From Alphaproteobacteria bacterium WMHbin7 (GTDB taxonomy: Bacteria > Pseudomonadota > Alphaproteobacteria > Rhodospirillales > WMHbin7), in NCBI GenBank assembly GCA_002753155.1, contig PDZW01000007.1, positions 51,225-115,224 of the forward strand: a stretch of DNA of 64,000 nt. Direction: 5' to 3'. Under the pieces are notes generated by a model, which saw only the letters and a list, made by a program, of their open reading frames with translations, was not told the origin of the DNA and did not search any database. Of the stretch, positions 8,127-17,148 are shown one piece after another (the first letter of the stretch is position 1; each line of letters starts with the position of its first letter). A program made the translations under genes and the position numbers.

Positions 8127-9458
8127 CTAGTTTCTTGCGCCGTGGGCGATGCTGTTCAGTCGCTCGTAAAAGGATTTTTGCAGGGCTTCCAGGGGTGCCT
8201 GCCAGTCGCCATAGCGCGTTTGGCGAAACAGGCGCAGACTGGCATACCAGGGCGATGTTTCGCTCTCGGGCCCCCAGCGCCAGTCTGAATAATACAGCAG
8301 CATCAAGAAGGTGGGGATTCCCATGGCGCCTGCCAGATGGGCCGTGGCGGTGTCGATGGTCACCAGCAGATCAAGCTGGGCCAGCAGGGCGGCTGTATCG
8401 GCAAAATCTTGGATGGCAGGCGACAGGTCGGCGATCAGCGGGCGGGCATGAAGTTTTTCGATATCGTCCTTGCGCGGGCCAATTTGCAGGCTGACCAGCA
8501 GAACCTTGGGATCGGCCGCCAGGGGCAGCAGGCGCTCCAATTCTATCGAGCGGTCCCTGGGCGTCATCTTGCCCGCCCAGACCAGCCCCACCTTGAAGCG
8601 GTCCTGGCCGATCAGCCGAGCCTTGGGTTCCGAAACCGCTTTCAGATAGGGGGTTGCGGGCATCAGGTCATCGGTGCCAAGGCCCAGGATTCCAGGAAGG
8701 CTGAGCAGGGGCGCCCAATAATCCGCGCGCTCGATATGCGTCCCTCTGGGCACGACCCGCGCCACGCCGGGCAGGGCCTTGAACAGCCTTGCCAGTTCGG
8801 GCTGGCATTCCATCACGATGCGCGCGCCTTGAGCGGCCAGAAGCGAGACGAAGCGAGCGAACTGAAGCGCGTCGCCAAAGCCTTGTTCGTCGTGAAGGAA
8901 AAGAACTTTTCCTGCCAGAGGCTCGCCCTGCCAGCGAGGATAGGGATAGGTGCGGGGCGGACTTTTCTCAAGGCGCCAGCGGCTTTCATAGGCCGGAAAG
9001 CCGTTCTTGTAATCGTTCAGCATCATCAGGGTCAGCGCCCGGTCCCAGGCGGCTTCCGGATAATCGGGGCGAATCGACAGAGCCTTGTCGAGGGCGCTTA
9101 GGCATTCCTTGGGGTGATTGGCATCGCGCCAGACCAGCCCCAGATTGTTCCAGTATTCAGCCGCCTCGGGCTTGATCTCGACCGCCTTCCTGAGCACCGC
9201 CTCCGCTTCGGCCAGTCGCCCGCAATCCCTGAGCGCGTTGCCCAGATTGGACAGAGTTCCGGGATCATTGGGATGAAGCGCCAGGGCGCGCAACTGGCAG
9301 GCCAGGGCCGCCGGAGCATGGCCTTGGCTGCGTAGCGCCACCCCCATATTGCCCCAGGCCGCATGAAGCTGGGAATCCAAGGCCAGGGCCTTGGCATAGC
9401 GTTCGATGGCGCCGTCCAAATCGCCCCGGCGCTGGCAGGCGACGGCCCCCTCCAGCAA
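8127..9458 (-). CDS. TPR protein with glycosyltransferase family 9-like domain
   Basis: A 443-residue protein. Residues 1-150 are tetratricopeptide repeats (for example AAWGNMGVALRSQG and EYWNNLGLVWRD). From about 170 on is a GT-B-like catalytic region with LFLHDEQGFGDALQFARF, VGLVWAGK and, near the C-terminus, TIDTATAHLAGAMG, features shared with ADP-heptose:LPS transferase-like (GT9) domains of TPR proteins. It probably transfers sugar to a protein or surface glycan; donor and acceptor are unknown. The start is a TTG, because no ATG or GTG lies between it and the stop of the DUF6165 gene 22 bases upstream. Third gene of an apparent operon that ends just before the FecR-RTX gene. Confidence 0.8.
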   Translation of the reverse strand: MLEGAVACQRRGDLDGAIERYAKALALDSQLHAAWGNMGVALRSQGHAPAALACQLRALALHPNDPGTLSNLGNALRDCGRLAEAEAVLRKAVEIKPEAAEYWNNLGLVWRDANHPKECLSALDKALSIRPDYPEAAWDRALTLMMLNDYKNGFPAYESRWRLEKSPPRTYPYPRWQGEPLAGKVLFLHDEQGFGDALQFARFVSLLAAQGARIVMECQPELARLFKALPGVARVVPRGTHIERADYWAPLLSLPGILGLGTDDLMPATPYLKAVSEPKARLIGQDRFKVGLVWAGKMTPRDRSIELERLLPLAADPKVLLVSLQIGPRKDDIEKLHARPLIADLSPAIQDFADTAALLAQLDLLVTIDTATAHLAGAMGIPTFLMLLYYSDWRWGPESETSPWYASLRLFRQTRYGDWQAPLEALQKSFYERLNSIAHGARN

Positions 9459-9480
9459 CGTCTTGGTATCCGGAACGGAG

Positions 9481-9879
9481 TCAGTAGGGGGCGTAGGATT
9501 TCTCCTCGATCAGACGCGATCCCATCAGCAGATTGATCTCGCGCTTGAGATTGGCCCGCTCGTCATTGGTGATATAGACGGCGCGGGCCAGTTCGATGAA
9601 ACGAGAGCCGAAATCCTTGGCCCGCTCGCAATCGCGGATGTCGTCCTCGATCACCCACAGGGCCTCGTTGACGGATTTGAGCTTGGCTGTAAGCGCTGCC
9701 AGTTCCGCCGACGCCTTCATCGCCTGATCGCGCGTTTGGGCCAGGGTTGCCAGTTCGGCCCGGATATTGACCAGCTTGGCATCGTCATGGATGCGCTCGG
9801 CCTTGATTTCCAGGATGGTGATTTTGTCGATCAACTCGCCTGCGGGAATCTCGACCAGGATGGAAGCATTGTTCGTCAT
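9481..9879 (-). CDS. DUF6165 family protein
   Basis: A 132-residue mostly helical protein with the opening VEIPAGELIDKITILEIKAER, which is characteristic of DUF6165. The remainder is amphipathic helix with a conserved-looking acidic-basic segment (IEDDIRDCERAKDFG). Family members are found beside polysaccharide and glycosyltransferase genes; no activity is established that I know of. It overlaps the upstream TPR-glycosyltransferase by 4 bases (ATGA), so it is made together with it and sits between two related TPR-glycosyltransferases. A scaffold or regulatory role for these enzymes is an inference from position only. Confidence 0.8.
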   Translation of the reverse strand: MTNNASILVEIPAGELIDKITILEIKAERIHDDAKLVNIRAELATLAQTRDQAMKASAELAALTAKLKSVNEALWVIEDDIRDCERAKDFGSRFIELARAVYITNDERANLKREINLLMGSRLIEEKSYAPY

Positions 9880-11669
9880 GGCGGCGGACTATCCGGGAAA
9901 CGCCGGGCAATTGCAACAGCCAGACTTTGCACCACCCCCGACCAATCGCCGGGCGTGGTCTGGCGGAAAAGTCTCAGGCTGGGATACCAGGGGGTCGCAT
10001 CGCCCGTTCTCCCCCAGCGCCAGTCCGGGGCCGAGGAGAGCATGACCCAGCCTTCAAGGCCCAAGGCACCCGCCAGATGGGCTACGGCGGTATCCGAGGT
10101 GATGACGAGATCGAGAGTCTCAAGAAGGGCCGCCGTCTTGTCGAAATCGCCGCCGGTCATGGGGTCGGCGCCATCGCCCAGATCCTCGATGAATTCGCCC
10201 AGGCCAAGATCGAACAGGTCCTGCCTGAAAGGATCGCGCTGCAGGGACAGCCAGCGCAGTTGCGGATTGGCGCGCACCAGACTGTCCAGGGGGGCCAGTC
10301 CGGGAGCGCGGCGCTTTTCTCCCTTGAACCCGGCATTGCCCCGCCAGACTAACCCGATTTTCGGCCCCCCCTGGCCCAGCCGGTTTTTCCAGGCCGAGAC
10401 AAGGGTGGTATCGGCCTTCAGATAGGGCATGTCGGCCGGGATGGTGTCGATTCGCGTGCCCAGCCGATGGCCCAGGCTGGCCACCGCCAGCCAGGCAGCA
10501 TAGGGGGGGGCGGGAGTATCTTGGGAAATCACACGGGCCTGATCTGCAAATGAACGCGCCACCAGCCCCGTCAGGCTGTCCTGGCAGCGAATGACCACCT
10601 CGACCCCGCGCCTTGCCAGAAGGGGGACATAACGCAAAAAGTGAAGTGTGTCGCCGAAGCCCTGCTCGGCTTGAATCAATAAGGGGCCGTTTAAGGGAAT
10701 CCGTCCGTCCCAGACCGGGCCGTCCAGGTGAAAGCCCTGCATGTCCTTCAAGGTGAACCGGCCCTCCCAACCTTCCCATCCCCGCTCGTAATCGCCCATC
10801 AACAAATGGGCAAAGCCCCGGTTGAAGCGGGCATTGGCCAATTCCGGCTTAAGCTCCAGCGCCTGGTCATAGGAGCGCAGCGCCGCCTCGATCTGCCCCA
10901 GGCCCAAGAGCACATTGCCCAGATTGCCCGCCGCCTCGGCATAGGTCGGCTTCAAAGTGAGTGCTTGTTCGAAGGCTGCCTTGGCTTCCACCGCGCGTTC
11001 AAGATCGTTCAGCACGACGCCCCGGTTGTTGTGGGCCTCGGGCGAGGAAAAATCGATTCGCAAGGCCGCTTCCAGGGATGCCAGCGCGTCTTCAAGTTTC
11101 CCCACTTCCTTGAAGGCGCCAGCCCGGCCCAGATGCAGATCGATGCGCTGGGGGGCGGCGGCAACGGCGACGTCATAGGCCGCCAGGGCTTCCTCGAAGC
11201 GCCCGGTGGCTTTCAGCAAAAGGGCCAGATTGCCCAGGATGCCGGGATCGCCCGGCTTTAGCGCCAGGGCCTCCATATAGGCCAACTCGCCCTCGGCGAA
11301 CTGGCCCAGCTCCTGAAGTGCCGCTCCCAGATTAAGGCGTACGTCCGGGTAATCGGCACCCAGACGCAAGGCCAGACGATAGGCGGAAACGGCGCCGCGC
11401 CAATTGCCCAGGGATTGGCGGGCAACACCCAGATTATAGGCGGCGTCGGCATGTCCGGGCGAGAGCGAAAGCACACGGGCCAAATGGGTTTCGGCCTCAG
11501 CAGCGCGGCCAAGCTGAACCAGCAGCACACCCAGAAGATACTGAACATCCGCCCTCTCGGGCGCATGCGCCGCCATGCCCCGATAGGCCTGTTCCGCCTC
11601 GGCCAATCGCCCCGTCTGGTGCCATTGGAAGGCGCGCGCGAGTTCTTCCGTCATGCTCCCCCGAAACAT
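9876..11669 (-). CDS. Large TPR protein with glycosyltransferase family 9-like domain
   Basis: A 597-residue protein with about ten TPR units over residues 5-340 (typical phrases ADAAYNLGVARQSLGN and AEAAGNLGNVLLGLGQ). A C-terminal GT-B-like domain follows, with LLIQAEQGFGDTLHFLRY, IGLVWRGN and VITSDTAVAHLAGALG, matching its smaller neighbour at 8127. TPRs in such enzymes recognise protein substrates, so protein glycosylation is plausible. First gene of a three-gene operon with DUF6165 and the second enzyme. An ATG at 11654 (5 codons in) is an alternative start; it has a GGGGGAG sequence, but only one base ahead, so the longer form is listed. Confidence 0.8.
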   Translation of the reverse strand: MFRGSMTEELARAFQWHQTGRLAEAEQAYRGMAAHAPERADVQYLLGVLLVQLGRAAEAETHLARVLSLSPGHADAAYNLGVARQSLGNWRGAVSAYRLALRLGADYPDVRLNLGAALQELGQFAEGELAYMEALALKPGDPGILGNLALLLKATGRFEEALAAYDVAVAAAPQRIDLHLGRAGAFKEVGKLEDALASLEAALRIDFSSPEAHNNRGVVLNDLERAVEAKAAFEQALTLKPTYAEAAGNLGNVLLGLGQIEAALRSYDQALELKPELANARFNRGFAHLLMGDYERGWEGWEGRFTLKDMQGFHLDGPVWDGRIPLNGPLLIQAEQGFGDTLHFLRYVPLLARRGVEVVIRCQDSLTGLVARSFADQARVISQDTPAPPYAAWLAVASLGHRLGTRIDTIPADMPYLKADTTLVSAWKNRLGQGGPKIGLVWRGNAGFKGEKRRAPGLAPLDSLVRANPQLRWLSLQRDPFRQDLFDLGLGEFIEDLGDGADPMTGGDFDKTAALLETLDLVITSDTAVAHLAGALGLEGWVMLSSAPDWRWGRTGDATPWYPSLRLFRQTTPGDWSGVVQSLAVAIARRFPDSPPP

Positions 11670-11768
11670 GGGCTAAAATCAAAGCCGACTTTCCGCCGCT
11701 CGATCCATGCTCAGGGGATCATGCCTGAAATTGTCACCTTCTTGTACCCCCGCAATATTCAGGCCCAT

Positions 11769-11778
11769 GGGGGGGGGG
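11769..11778 (+). repeat. Run of ten G upstream of sdhC
   Basis: A homopolymer of ten G followed by C and five more G lies in the 240-base gap between the TPR-glycosyltransferase operon and sdhC, about 85 bases upstream of the -35-like element. Such tracts slip easily in replication and sequencing. Confidence 0.9.
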
Positions 11779-11857
11779 CGGGGGCAGGGCAAGCGAGCGT
11801 TATCGCAGATTCAGTAGCGGGTAGGGCATAGCCTGCCTTCCCGGGTGGTAGTTGGCG

Positions 11858-11886
11858 TTGACTTCGCGTTTGCGAAGGGATAAACC
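11858..11886 (+). promoter_or_regulatory. Promoter-like element for the sdh operon with palindromic spacer
   Basis: TTGACT (11858-11863), a 17-base spacer and TAAACC (11881-11886) form a plausible sigma-70 promoter 26 bases before the sdhC ATG. The spacer holds the perfect palindrome CTTCGC-GTTT-GCGAAG (11862-11877), which could be a repressor site. This is motif reading only. Confidence 0.5.
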
Positions 11887-11912
11887 TGACTCCTGCCCAG
11901 AGAAGCTTGCCG

Positions 11913-12320
11913 ATGTCTAATGAGGCCAGAAATCCGATGCCCAGCCCCACCCGGCCCCTGTCGCCCCACTTGCAGGTCTACAAGCCGCAAATTACGAGCC
12001 TTTTGTCGATTCTGCACCGCCTGACCGGGGTTGCGCTGGCCGGGGGCCTGCTGATCTTCGCCTGGGCGCTGGGGGCTGCCGCCTATGGCCCCGACTCCTA
12101 CGAGACTGTTCGGGCCATTCTTGGCTCCTGGTTTGGCCGTCTGGTGCTGTTTTGCTGGTCGGCAGCCCTGTTCTATCATCTGTGCAACGGCATCCGGCAT
12201 CTGTTCTGGGATTTCGGCTATGGCTTTGCGAACGACCAAGTCACCAAGTCGGGCTATGCCGTGCTGGCGGGTACCGCGTTCTTGACCCTGGCGGCCTGGG
12301 CCGCCGCTCTGGCCGGTTAG
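11913..12320 (+). CDS. sdhC: Succinate dehydrogenase cytochrome b556 subunit
   Basis: A 135-residue membrane anchor of complex II. It begins with the family signature RPLSPHLQVYKPQITSLLSI, followed by HRLTG and three membrane spans (near residues 30-50, 65-90 and 110-133). The haem-ligand histidine lies in LFYHLCNGIRHL. With SdhD it binds haem b and ubiquinone and attaches SdhAB to the inner membrane. The ATG at 11913 (MSNEARNP) has AGAGAAG 7 bases upstream; a TTG two codons earlier is less likely. First gene of a compact sdhCDAB operon. Confidence 0.93.
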   Translation: MSNEARNPMPSPTRPLSPHLQVYKPQITSLLSILHRLTGVALAGGLLIFAWALGAAAYGPDSYETVRAILGSWFGRLVLFCWSAALFYHLCNGIRHLFWDFGYGFANDQVTKSGYAVLAGTAFLTLAAWAAALAG

Positions 12321-12326
12321 GGGGCG

Positions 12327-12716
12327 ATGAAAATGACTGTCATGCGCTCTCCTCTGGGACGTGCCCGCGGCCTTGGTTCCGCCAAAAGCGGGTTGGCCTC
12401 CTTTCTGGCCCTCAGAATTACCGCGATCGCTCTGGTGCCGCTTCTGCTTTGGTTCGTGACGGCGGTCATTCGCCTGTCGGGGGCCGATCATGACGGCCTG
12501 CGCAACTTCTTGGGCGAGCCCGGAAATGCCGCAGCCTTCGTGCTTTTGATTCTGGCGGCGTTTCATCATGCCCAACTGGGCATACAGGAAGTCATCGTCG
12601 ATTACGTCCATGGCAAAGCGGCCCAAACTGCGCTGCTGTTGGGTGTTCGATTTCTCGCAGCGCTGATGGCGGTGTTCCTGGTGCTGTCCGTCATCAAGCT
12701 TGGTTTCGGAGTTTAG
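12327..12716 (+). CDS. sdhD: Succinate dehydrogenase membrane anchor subunit
   Basis: A 129-residue protein with three membrane spans and the SdhD signature HHAQLGIQEVIVDYVHG, which contributes a haem or quinone-site histidine and the conserved DYVH end. It starts 6 bases after sdhC. Some N-terminal residues (RSPLGRARGLGSAKSG) are the cytoplasmic lead seen in alphaproteobacterial SdhD. It forms the membrane part of complex II together with SdhC. Confidence 0.92.
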   Translation: MKMTVMRSPLGRARGLGSAKSGLASFLALRITAIALVPLLLWFVTAVIRLSGADHDGLRNFLGEPGNAAAFVLLILAAFHHAQLGIQEVIVDYVHGKAAQTALLLGVRFLAALMAVFLVLSVIKLGFGV

Positions 12717-12722
12717 TCGCCC

Positions 12723-14510
12723 ATGCCTTCCTACAAGATCATCGATCACACCTATGACGTTGTGGTGGTGGGTGCTGGCGGCGCCGGATTGCGCGCAACA
12801 CTCGGCATGACCTCGTCGGGCCTGCGCACCGCCTGCGTTACCAAGGTCTTTCCCACGCGCAGCCATACGGTGGCAGCACAGGGCGGCATTGGTGCTGCGC
12901 TCGGCAACATGGCCGACGACAACTGGCGCTGGCACATGTACGACACCGTCAAGGGCTCGGACTGGCTGGGCGATCAGGACGCCATCGAATATATGTGCCG
13001 CGAGGCCATTCCCGCCGTTCACGAGCTGGAACATTTCGGCGTGCCCTTTTCGCGGACCGAGGATGGCCGCATCTATCAGCGCCCCTTCGGCGGCCATATG
13101 CGTAATTTCGGCGAAGCGCCGGTGCAGCGCGCCTGTGCGGCGGCCGATCGAACCGGTCATGCCATTCTGCACACGCTTTATCAGCAGTGCCTGAAGCACA
13201 ATGCCGAATTCTTCGTGGAATATGTCGCCATCGATCTCATCATGGACGATCAGGGGGCCTGCAAGGGCGTGGTGGCCTGGAATCTCGACGACGGCACGAT
13301 TCACCGCTTTCGCGCTCAGATGGTGGTGCTGGCCACCGGCGGCTATGGCCGCGCCTTCTTCTCCTGCACCTCGGCCCATACCTGCACCGGCGACGGCAAC
13401 GGCATGGTGGCCAGGGCGGGTCTGTCGCTTCAGGATCACGAATTCGTGCAATTCCATCCCACCGGCATCTATGGATCGGGCTGCCTGATTACCGAAGGCG
13501 CCCGGGGCGAAGGCGGTTACCTGACCAATTCGGCGGGCGAGCGTTTCATGGAACGCTATGCCCCCAACGCCAAGGATCTGGCCTCGCGCGACGTGGTCAG
13601 CCGCGCCATGACCGTGGAAATCCGCGAAGGGCGCGGCGTCGGCGCTCACAACGATCACATCCACCTGCATCTGGAACATCTGGGTCCGGAAGTTTTGCAT
13701 CTGCGCCTGCCCGGCATTACCGAGACGGCCAAGATTTTCTCAGGCGTCGATGCCACGCGCGAGCCCATTCCCGTTCTGCCGACCGTGCATTACAACATGG
13801 GCGGCATTCCCACCAATTATATGGGCGAAGTGCTGCGCCCGACCAAGGACGATCCCGATGCGGTCTGTCCCGGTCTGATGGCCATCGGCGAATGCGCCTG
13901 CGTTTCCGTGCATGGCGCCAACCGGCTGGGCACCAATTCGCTGCTGGACATCGTGGTCTTCGGCCGGGCCGCCGCGCTTCGCGCCGCCCAGATCATCACG
14001 CCGGGCGCCATGCAAAAGCCGCTGGCCCGCGATGCCGCCGAACAGGCGCTGTCGCGCTTTGACCGTTTACGTCATGCCAAGGGCGATCTGTCGGTTTCGG
14101 AAATCCGCCTGGCCATGCAAAAGACCATGCAAAGCGATGCTGCCGTCTTTCGCACCTCGAAGTCTCTGGCCGAGGGCTGCAAGCGCATGAGTGGTGTTGC
14201 CGCCACCATGGACCAGATATCGATCAAGGATCGTTCGCTGATCTGGAATTCCGATCTGGTCGAGGCGCTGGAGCTGGAAAACCTGATGCCCTGCGCCATG
14301 GCTACCATCTATGGGGCAGAGGCGCGCCACGAAAGCCGCGGCGCCCACGCCCATGAGGATTTTCCCAACCGCGATGACGCCAACTGGATGAAGCACACGC
14401 TGGCCTGGGTGGACGAGAAGTACAAGGTGCGGCTCGATTACCGCCCGGTTCACACCTACACGCTGACCGACGAAATCGCCTATATCGTGCCCAAAGCGCG
14501 CGTTTATTGA
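12723..14510 (+). CDS. sdhA: Succinate dehydrogenase flavoprotein subunit
   Basis: A 595-residue flavoprotein that oxidises succinate to fumarate in the TCA cycle. Visible features: dinucleotide fold [14 protein letters not shown] near residue 15; the FAD-attachment segment [14 protein letters not shown] (covalent His); substrate-site segments [21 protein letters not shown] and RLGTNSLLD; and the C-terminal pattern HTYTL ending in PKARVY. Length and end agree with alphaproteobacterial SdhA. It starts 6 bases after sdhD and is followed by sdhB after 12 bases. A long antisense reading frame over this gene is an artefact of GC-rich codon use. Confidence 0.97.
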   Translation: MPSYKIIDHTYDVVVVGAGGAGLRATLGMTSSGLRTACVTKVFPTRSHTVAAQGGIGAALGNMADDNWRWHMYDTVKGSDWLGDQDAIEYMCREAIPAVHELEHFGVPFSRTEDGRIYQRPFGGHMRNFGEAPVQRACAAADRTGHAILHTLYQQCLKHNAEFFVEYVAIDLIMDDQGACKGVVAWNLDDGTIHRFRAQMVVLATGGYGRAFFSCTSAHTCTGDGNGMVARAGLSLQDHEFVQFHPTGIYGSGCLITEGARGEGGYLTNSAGERFMERYAPNAKDLASRDVVSRAMTVEIREGRGVGAHNDHIHLHLEHLGPEVLHLRLPGITETAKIFSGVDATREPIPVLPTVHYNMGGIPTNYMGEVLRPTKDDPDAVCPGLMAIGECACVSVHGANRLGTNSLLDIVVFGRAAALRAAQIITPGAMQKPLARDAAEQALSRFDRLRHAKGDLSVSEIRLAMQKTMQSDAAVFRTSKSLAEGCKRMSGVAATMDQISIKDRSLIWNSDLVEALELENLMPCAMATIYGAEARHESRGAHAHEDFPNRDDANWMKHTLAWVDEKYKVRLDYRPVHTYTLTDEIAYIVPKARVY

Positions 14511-14522
14511 GGACGCTTTAAG

Positions 14523-15305
14523 ATGGTCGAATTCAATCTGCCCGCCAATTCCCAGGTCAAGGAAGGCAACAGCTTCAAGGCCGGTGCCAACGCCAAGAAG
14601 GTGCGGCGCTTCAAGATCTATCGCTATGATCCCGATTCCGGACAAAACCCCCGCCTCGATACCTTCGAGATCGATCTGGCCTCTTGCGGCCCCATGGTTC
14701 TGGACGCGCTGATCAAGATCAAGAACGAGATCGACAGCACGCTGACTTTCCGCCGCTCGTGCCGCGAGGGCATCTGCGGAAGCTGCGCCATGAATATTGA
14801 CGGCACCAACACGCTGGCCTGCTTGAAGCCCATCGAGGACATCAAGGGCGACGTGAAAATCTATCCGCTGCCGCACATGCCGGTGGTCAAGGATCTGGTT
14901 CCCGACCTGTCCGTGCCCTATGCCCAATATGCTTCGGTCGAACCCTGGATGCAGGCCGACACCCGGCCGCCACCGGGCGCCGAGCGCAAGCAGAGCATTG
15001 CCGAGCGCGACAAGCTGGACGGGCTGTGGGAATGCATTCTGTGCTTTTGCTGCCAGACCTCGTGTCCCAGCTACTGGTGGAATGGTGATCGCTATCTGGG
15101 CTCGGCGGTGCTGCTGCAGGCCTATCGCTGGATCGCCGATTCCAGGGACGAGGCCACCGGCAAGCGCCTGGATGCGCTGGAAGATCCCTTCAAGCTCTAT
15201 CGCTGCCACACCATTCTGAACTGCACCCGCACCTGTCCCAAGGGGCTCAATCCGGGCAGCGCTATCGCCGACATCAAGCGCCTGATCGCCGAGCGGGCGG
15301 TTTAG
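14523..15305 (+). CDS. sdhB: Succinate dehydrogenase iron-sulfur subunit
   Basis: A 260-residue electron-transfer subunit of complex II. Its three clusters are visible: [15 protein letters not shown]...C for [2Fe-2S] in the N-terminal ferredoxin domain; [16 protein letters not shown] for the [4Fe-4S] cluster; and [18 protein letters not shown] supplying the remaining ligands and the [3Fe-4S] cluster. It passes electrons from SdhA to quinone at SdhCD. Last gene of the sdh operon, followed by a GC-rich stem-loop. Confidence 0.97.
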   Translation: MVEFNLPANSQVKEGNSFKAGANAKKVRRFKIYRYDPDSGQNPRLDTFEIDLASCGPMVLDALIKIKNEIDSTLTFRRSCREGICGSCAMNIDGTNTLACLKPIEDIKGDVKIYPLPHMPVVKDLVPDLSVPYAQYASVEPWMQADTRPPPGAERKQSIAERDKLDGLWECILCFCCQTSCPSYWWNGDRYLGSAVLLQAYRWIADSRDEATGKRLDALEDPFKLYRCHTILNCTRTCPKGLNPGSAIADIKRLIAERAV

Positions 15306-15313
15306 CAGCGGCT

Positions 15314-15347
15314 TGGGCGCCGGGGCGGTCCTCCCGCCTTGCGCCCA
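15314..15347 (+). terminator. GC-rich hairpin after sdhB
   Basis: TGGGCGC (15314-15320) pairs with GCGCCCA (15341-15347) around an inner GGCGG/CCGCC stem. No T-run follows, so it may act as a Rho-assisted terminator or an mRNA 3' end protector. A further 7-bp repeat, CCCTTAA/TTAAGGG (15376-15403), lies just before the tRNA. Confidence 0.45.
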
Positions 15348-15406
15348 GATCGGCCTTGCCTAACGCGATCAGTGCCCTTAACTTCCCCGAACATCCTTAA
15401 GGGATT

Positions 15407-15482
15407 GCCGGTTTAGCTCAGCTGGTAGAGCACCTGATTTGTAATCAGGCGGTCGCGGGTTCGAGTCCTGCAACCGGCACCA
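15407..15482 (+). tRNA. tRNA-Thr (anticodon TGT)
   Basis: A complete 76-base tRNA with encoded CCA. The acceptor stem is GCCGGTT/AACCGGC, with a D-arm TTAGCTCAGCTGG, an anticodon stem CTGAT/ATCAG around TTTGTAA, so the anticodon is TGT, and a T-arm with GGTTCGAGTCC. It stands alone between the sdh operon and the SGNH hydrolase gene. Confidence 0.96.
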
Positions 15483-15618
15483 ATTAAATCAATGAGTTAC
15501 AGTTTTAGATGGCCCTTCCTGGCCCAGGCGTCTTCCTGTCGGCTCCTCTCCAGTTCCTGGGGAAATCTGCACGTAGTCCTCTTTCTTTCTGTCCTCTCCA
15601 CTGCCAGAGCATGAGATA

Positions 15619-17019
15619 ATGGCAAAGGCATCTTCAAAATCTTTGCTTTCCCACATATCTCGTTGGGTTGTCGCCGCTGTGATTGCGTCGGCAGCACTCT
15701 GTTTTGCCGCCTTGTTCGTCAATAATCTGCGCAACGCCTGGGCCTTTGCGGGATCGCTTCCAGATATCGCGCTCTATTATGGTCTTCCTGGTTTGGCGGC
15801 GATTGGCCTGCTGGCAAGTCTTCGGCTATCGGCAAGCAATCGCCTTGCCCTGGCTCTCTGCCTTGGCTCCGTGCCACCGGCCCTTTATGCCGCCGAGGGC
15901 TATCTGTGGTATCGATATTTCACCAACAAGGGGCAGGTGGCGGCGGATTTCGACAGCCGAAGCAAGCTGGATGTGATCACCAGCCTGCGCCAGAGCGGTG
16001 TCCGCGCCTATCCGGCGGTGCGCGCAAGATCGATTCTTGTTGAAGCCAAGGAAGGAACCTTGGCGTCCCCGCTGCAGCACGCGGGCAAGCAATTTCTGCC
16101 CCTGGCCAATGCTCCTGGTCGAACCATCGTTGCCTGCAACGAGACCGGCCAGTGGATGATTTTTGAGGCAGACCAATTCGGATTTCTCAATGCCCCCGCT
16201 GCGTGGGAGCGCTCTTCAGGCAAGATCGCCTTGGTTGGCGACTCCTTCACCCAGGGTTACTGCCTGCCGCCAGATCAGAACATTGCCGCGCATCTTCAAA
16301 AGGCGGGGTACGATATCGTCAATCTGGGAACGTCAGGATTTGGCCCCCTGTCGGAACTGGCTTCGATCAAGGAGTATCTGGGCGATCTTAGGCCGCAAAC
16401 CGTGGTCTGGATGTATTTCGAGGGCAACGATATCATCAATGACCTTGGCTCGGAACTCCGCTCCCCGATCTTGCGGGCCTATCTTGACAAGTCGTTCAGC
16501 CAGGAACTGAAGGCGCTCGGCGGCACACTCGCCTCCTCCTTGGAGACCTATCTCGATACCGAGATGGTCGCTGCGATGGCGCGCGTTGACCATCCTCATG
16601 AGAAGCTTTTGGATTTTCTTCAAATATGGCGTCTAAGAGAATCTCTCGGCCTGGATCAGATTGCCCTTGGAGCAATCAATGCCGATACGGAACAGCGCCT
16701 GGCGATCTTTGGCGAGGTCTTAAGCGAAGCCAAGCGGACTGTGGAAGCCTGGGGCGGAAATCTGGTATTTGTTTATCTGCCGGACAGCGCCAGATATATG
16801 GGGGCGCGCTACCGTAGTCCTATCCGCGAACATCTTCGGGCATCGGTTCTCAAATCGGCTCAGGCTCTCGAACTTCCCATCATTGATCTGCACTCGGCTT
16901 TTTCAGCCTCATCCGATCCCAGCAAGTTTTTTGTTTTCCCGGGCTCCCACTACAATGCCGAGGGCTATGAATTGGCGGCCAGAATCATGACGGGCGCTTT
17001 GGTCAAGCGGGCGGACTAG
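15619..17019 (+). CDS. Membrane-anchored SGNH/GDSL hydrolase-like protein
   Basis: A 466-residue protein with an N-terminal helix (about residues 15-35) and one or two further hydrophobic segments up to about 100, then an extracytoplasmic SGNH fold. The blocks are ALVGDSFTQGY (catalytic Ser), LGTSGFG (Gly), FEGND (Asn) and FPGSHYNAEGY (His). The usual Asp three residues before the His is replaced by Pro, as in some carbohydrate O-acetyl transferase or esterase relatives. It probably acts on acetyl groups of a surface polysaccharide, but the substrate is unknown. It stands alone, convergent with the cytochrome operon, and its base composition looks more AT-rich than its neighbours. Confidence 0.75.
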   Translation: MAKASSKSLLSHISRWVVAAVIASAALCFAALFVNNLRNAWAFAGSLPDIALYYGLPGLAAIGLLASLRLSASNRLALALCLGSVPPALYAAEGYLWYRYFTNKGQVAADFDSRSKLDVITSLRQSGVRAYPAVRARSILVEAKEGTLASPLQHAGKQFLPLANAPGRTIVACNETGQWMIFEADQFGFLNAPAAWERSSGKIALVGDSFTQGYCLPPDQNIAAHLQKAGYDIVNLGTSGFGPLSELASIKEYLGDLRPQTVVWMYFEGNDIINDLGSELRSPILRAYLDKSFSQELKALGGTLASSLETYLDTEMVAAMARVDHPHEKLLDFLQIWRLRESLGLDQIALGAINADTEQRLAIFGEVLSEAKRTVEAWGGNLVFVYLPDSARYMGARYRSPIREHLRASVLKSAQALELPIIDLHSAFSASSDPSKFFVFPGSHYNAEGYELAARIMTGALVKRAD

Positions 17020-17072
17020 CAGCATGCGAGGCGATGCGATGCGGTATCGCATGATGACGGTGATACAGGTCG

Positions 17073-17116
17073 CCTTCCCTTCGAAAGACCGGAAATTGAT
17101 CTTTCGAAGGGGAAGG
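17073..17116. terminator. Inverted repeat between convergent genes
   Basis: CCTTCCC-TTCGAAAGA pairs with TCTTTCGAAGGGGAAGG with one bulged base, giving a long stem between the convergent SGNH and NapC genes. A smaller perfect hairpin, ATGCGAT-GCGGT-ATCGCAT, lies at 17034-17052. Probably a bidirectional transcription end; no strong T-run is present. Confidence 0.5.
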
Positions 17117-17148
17117 AACTGGCTTGAGTTGGCGGCAAGAAACGAAGA

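Noticed and set aside
8127..11669. Magnetosome or LPS-core biosynthesis cluster
   Set aside because: No mam/mms genes; the TPR-GT9-like enzymes alone do not show an LPS role, although it remains possible.
11811..13700. A 629-codon minus-strand frame opposite sdhA
   Set aside because: It lies antisense to clearly identified sdhC, sdhD and sdhA, shows no domain and has the Gly/Arg/His-rich look of a GC-bias shadow.
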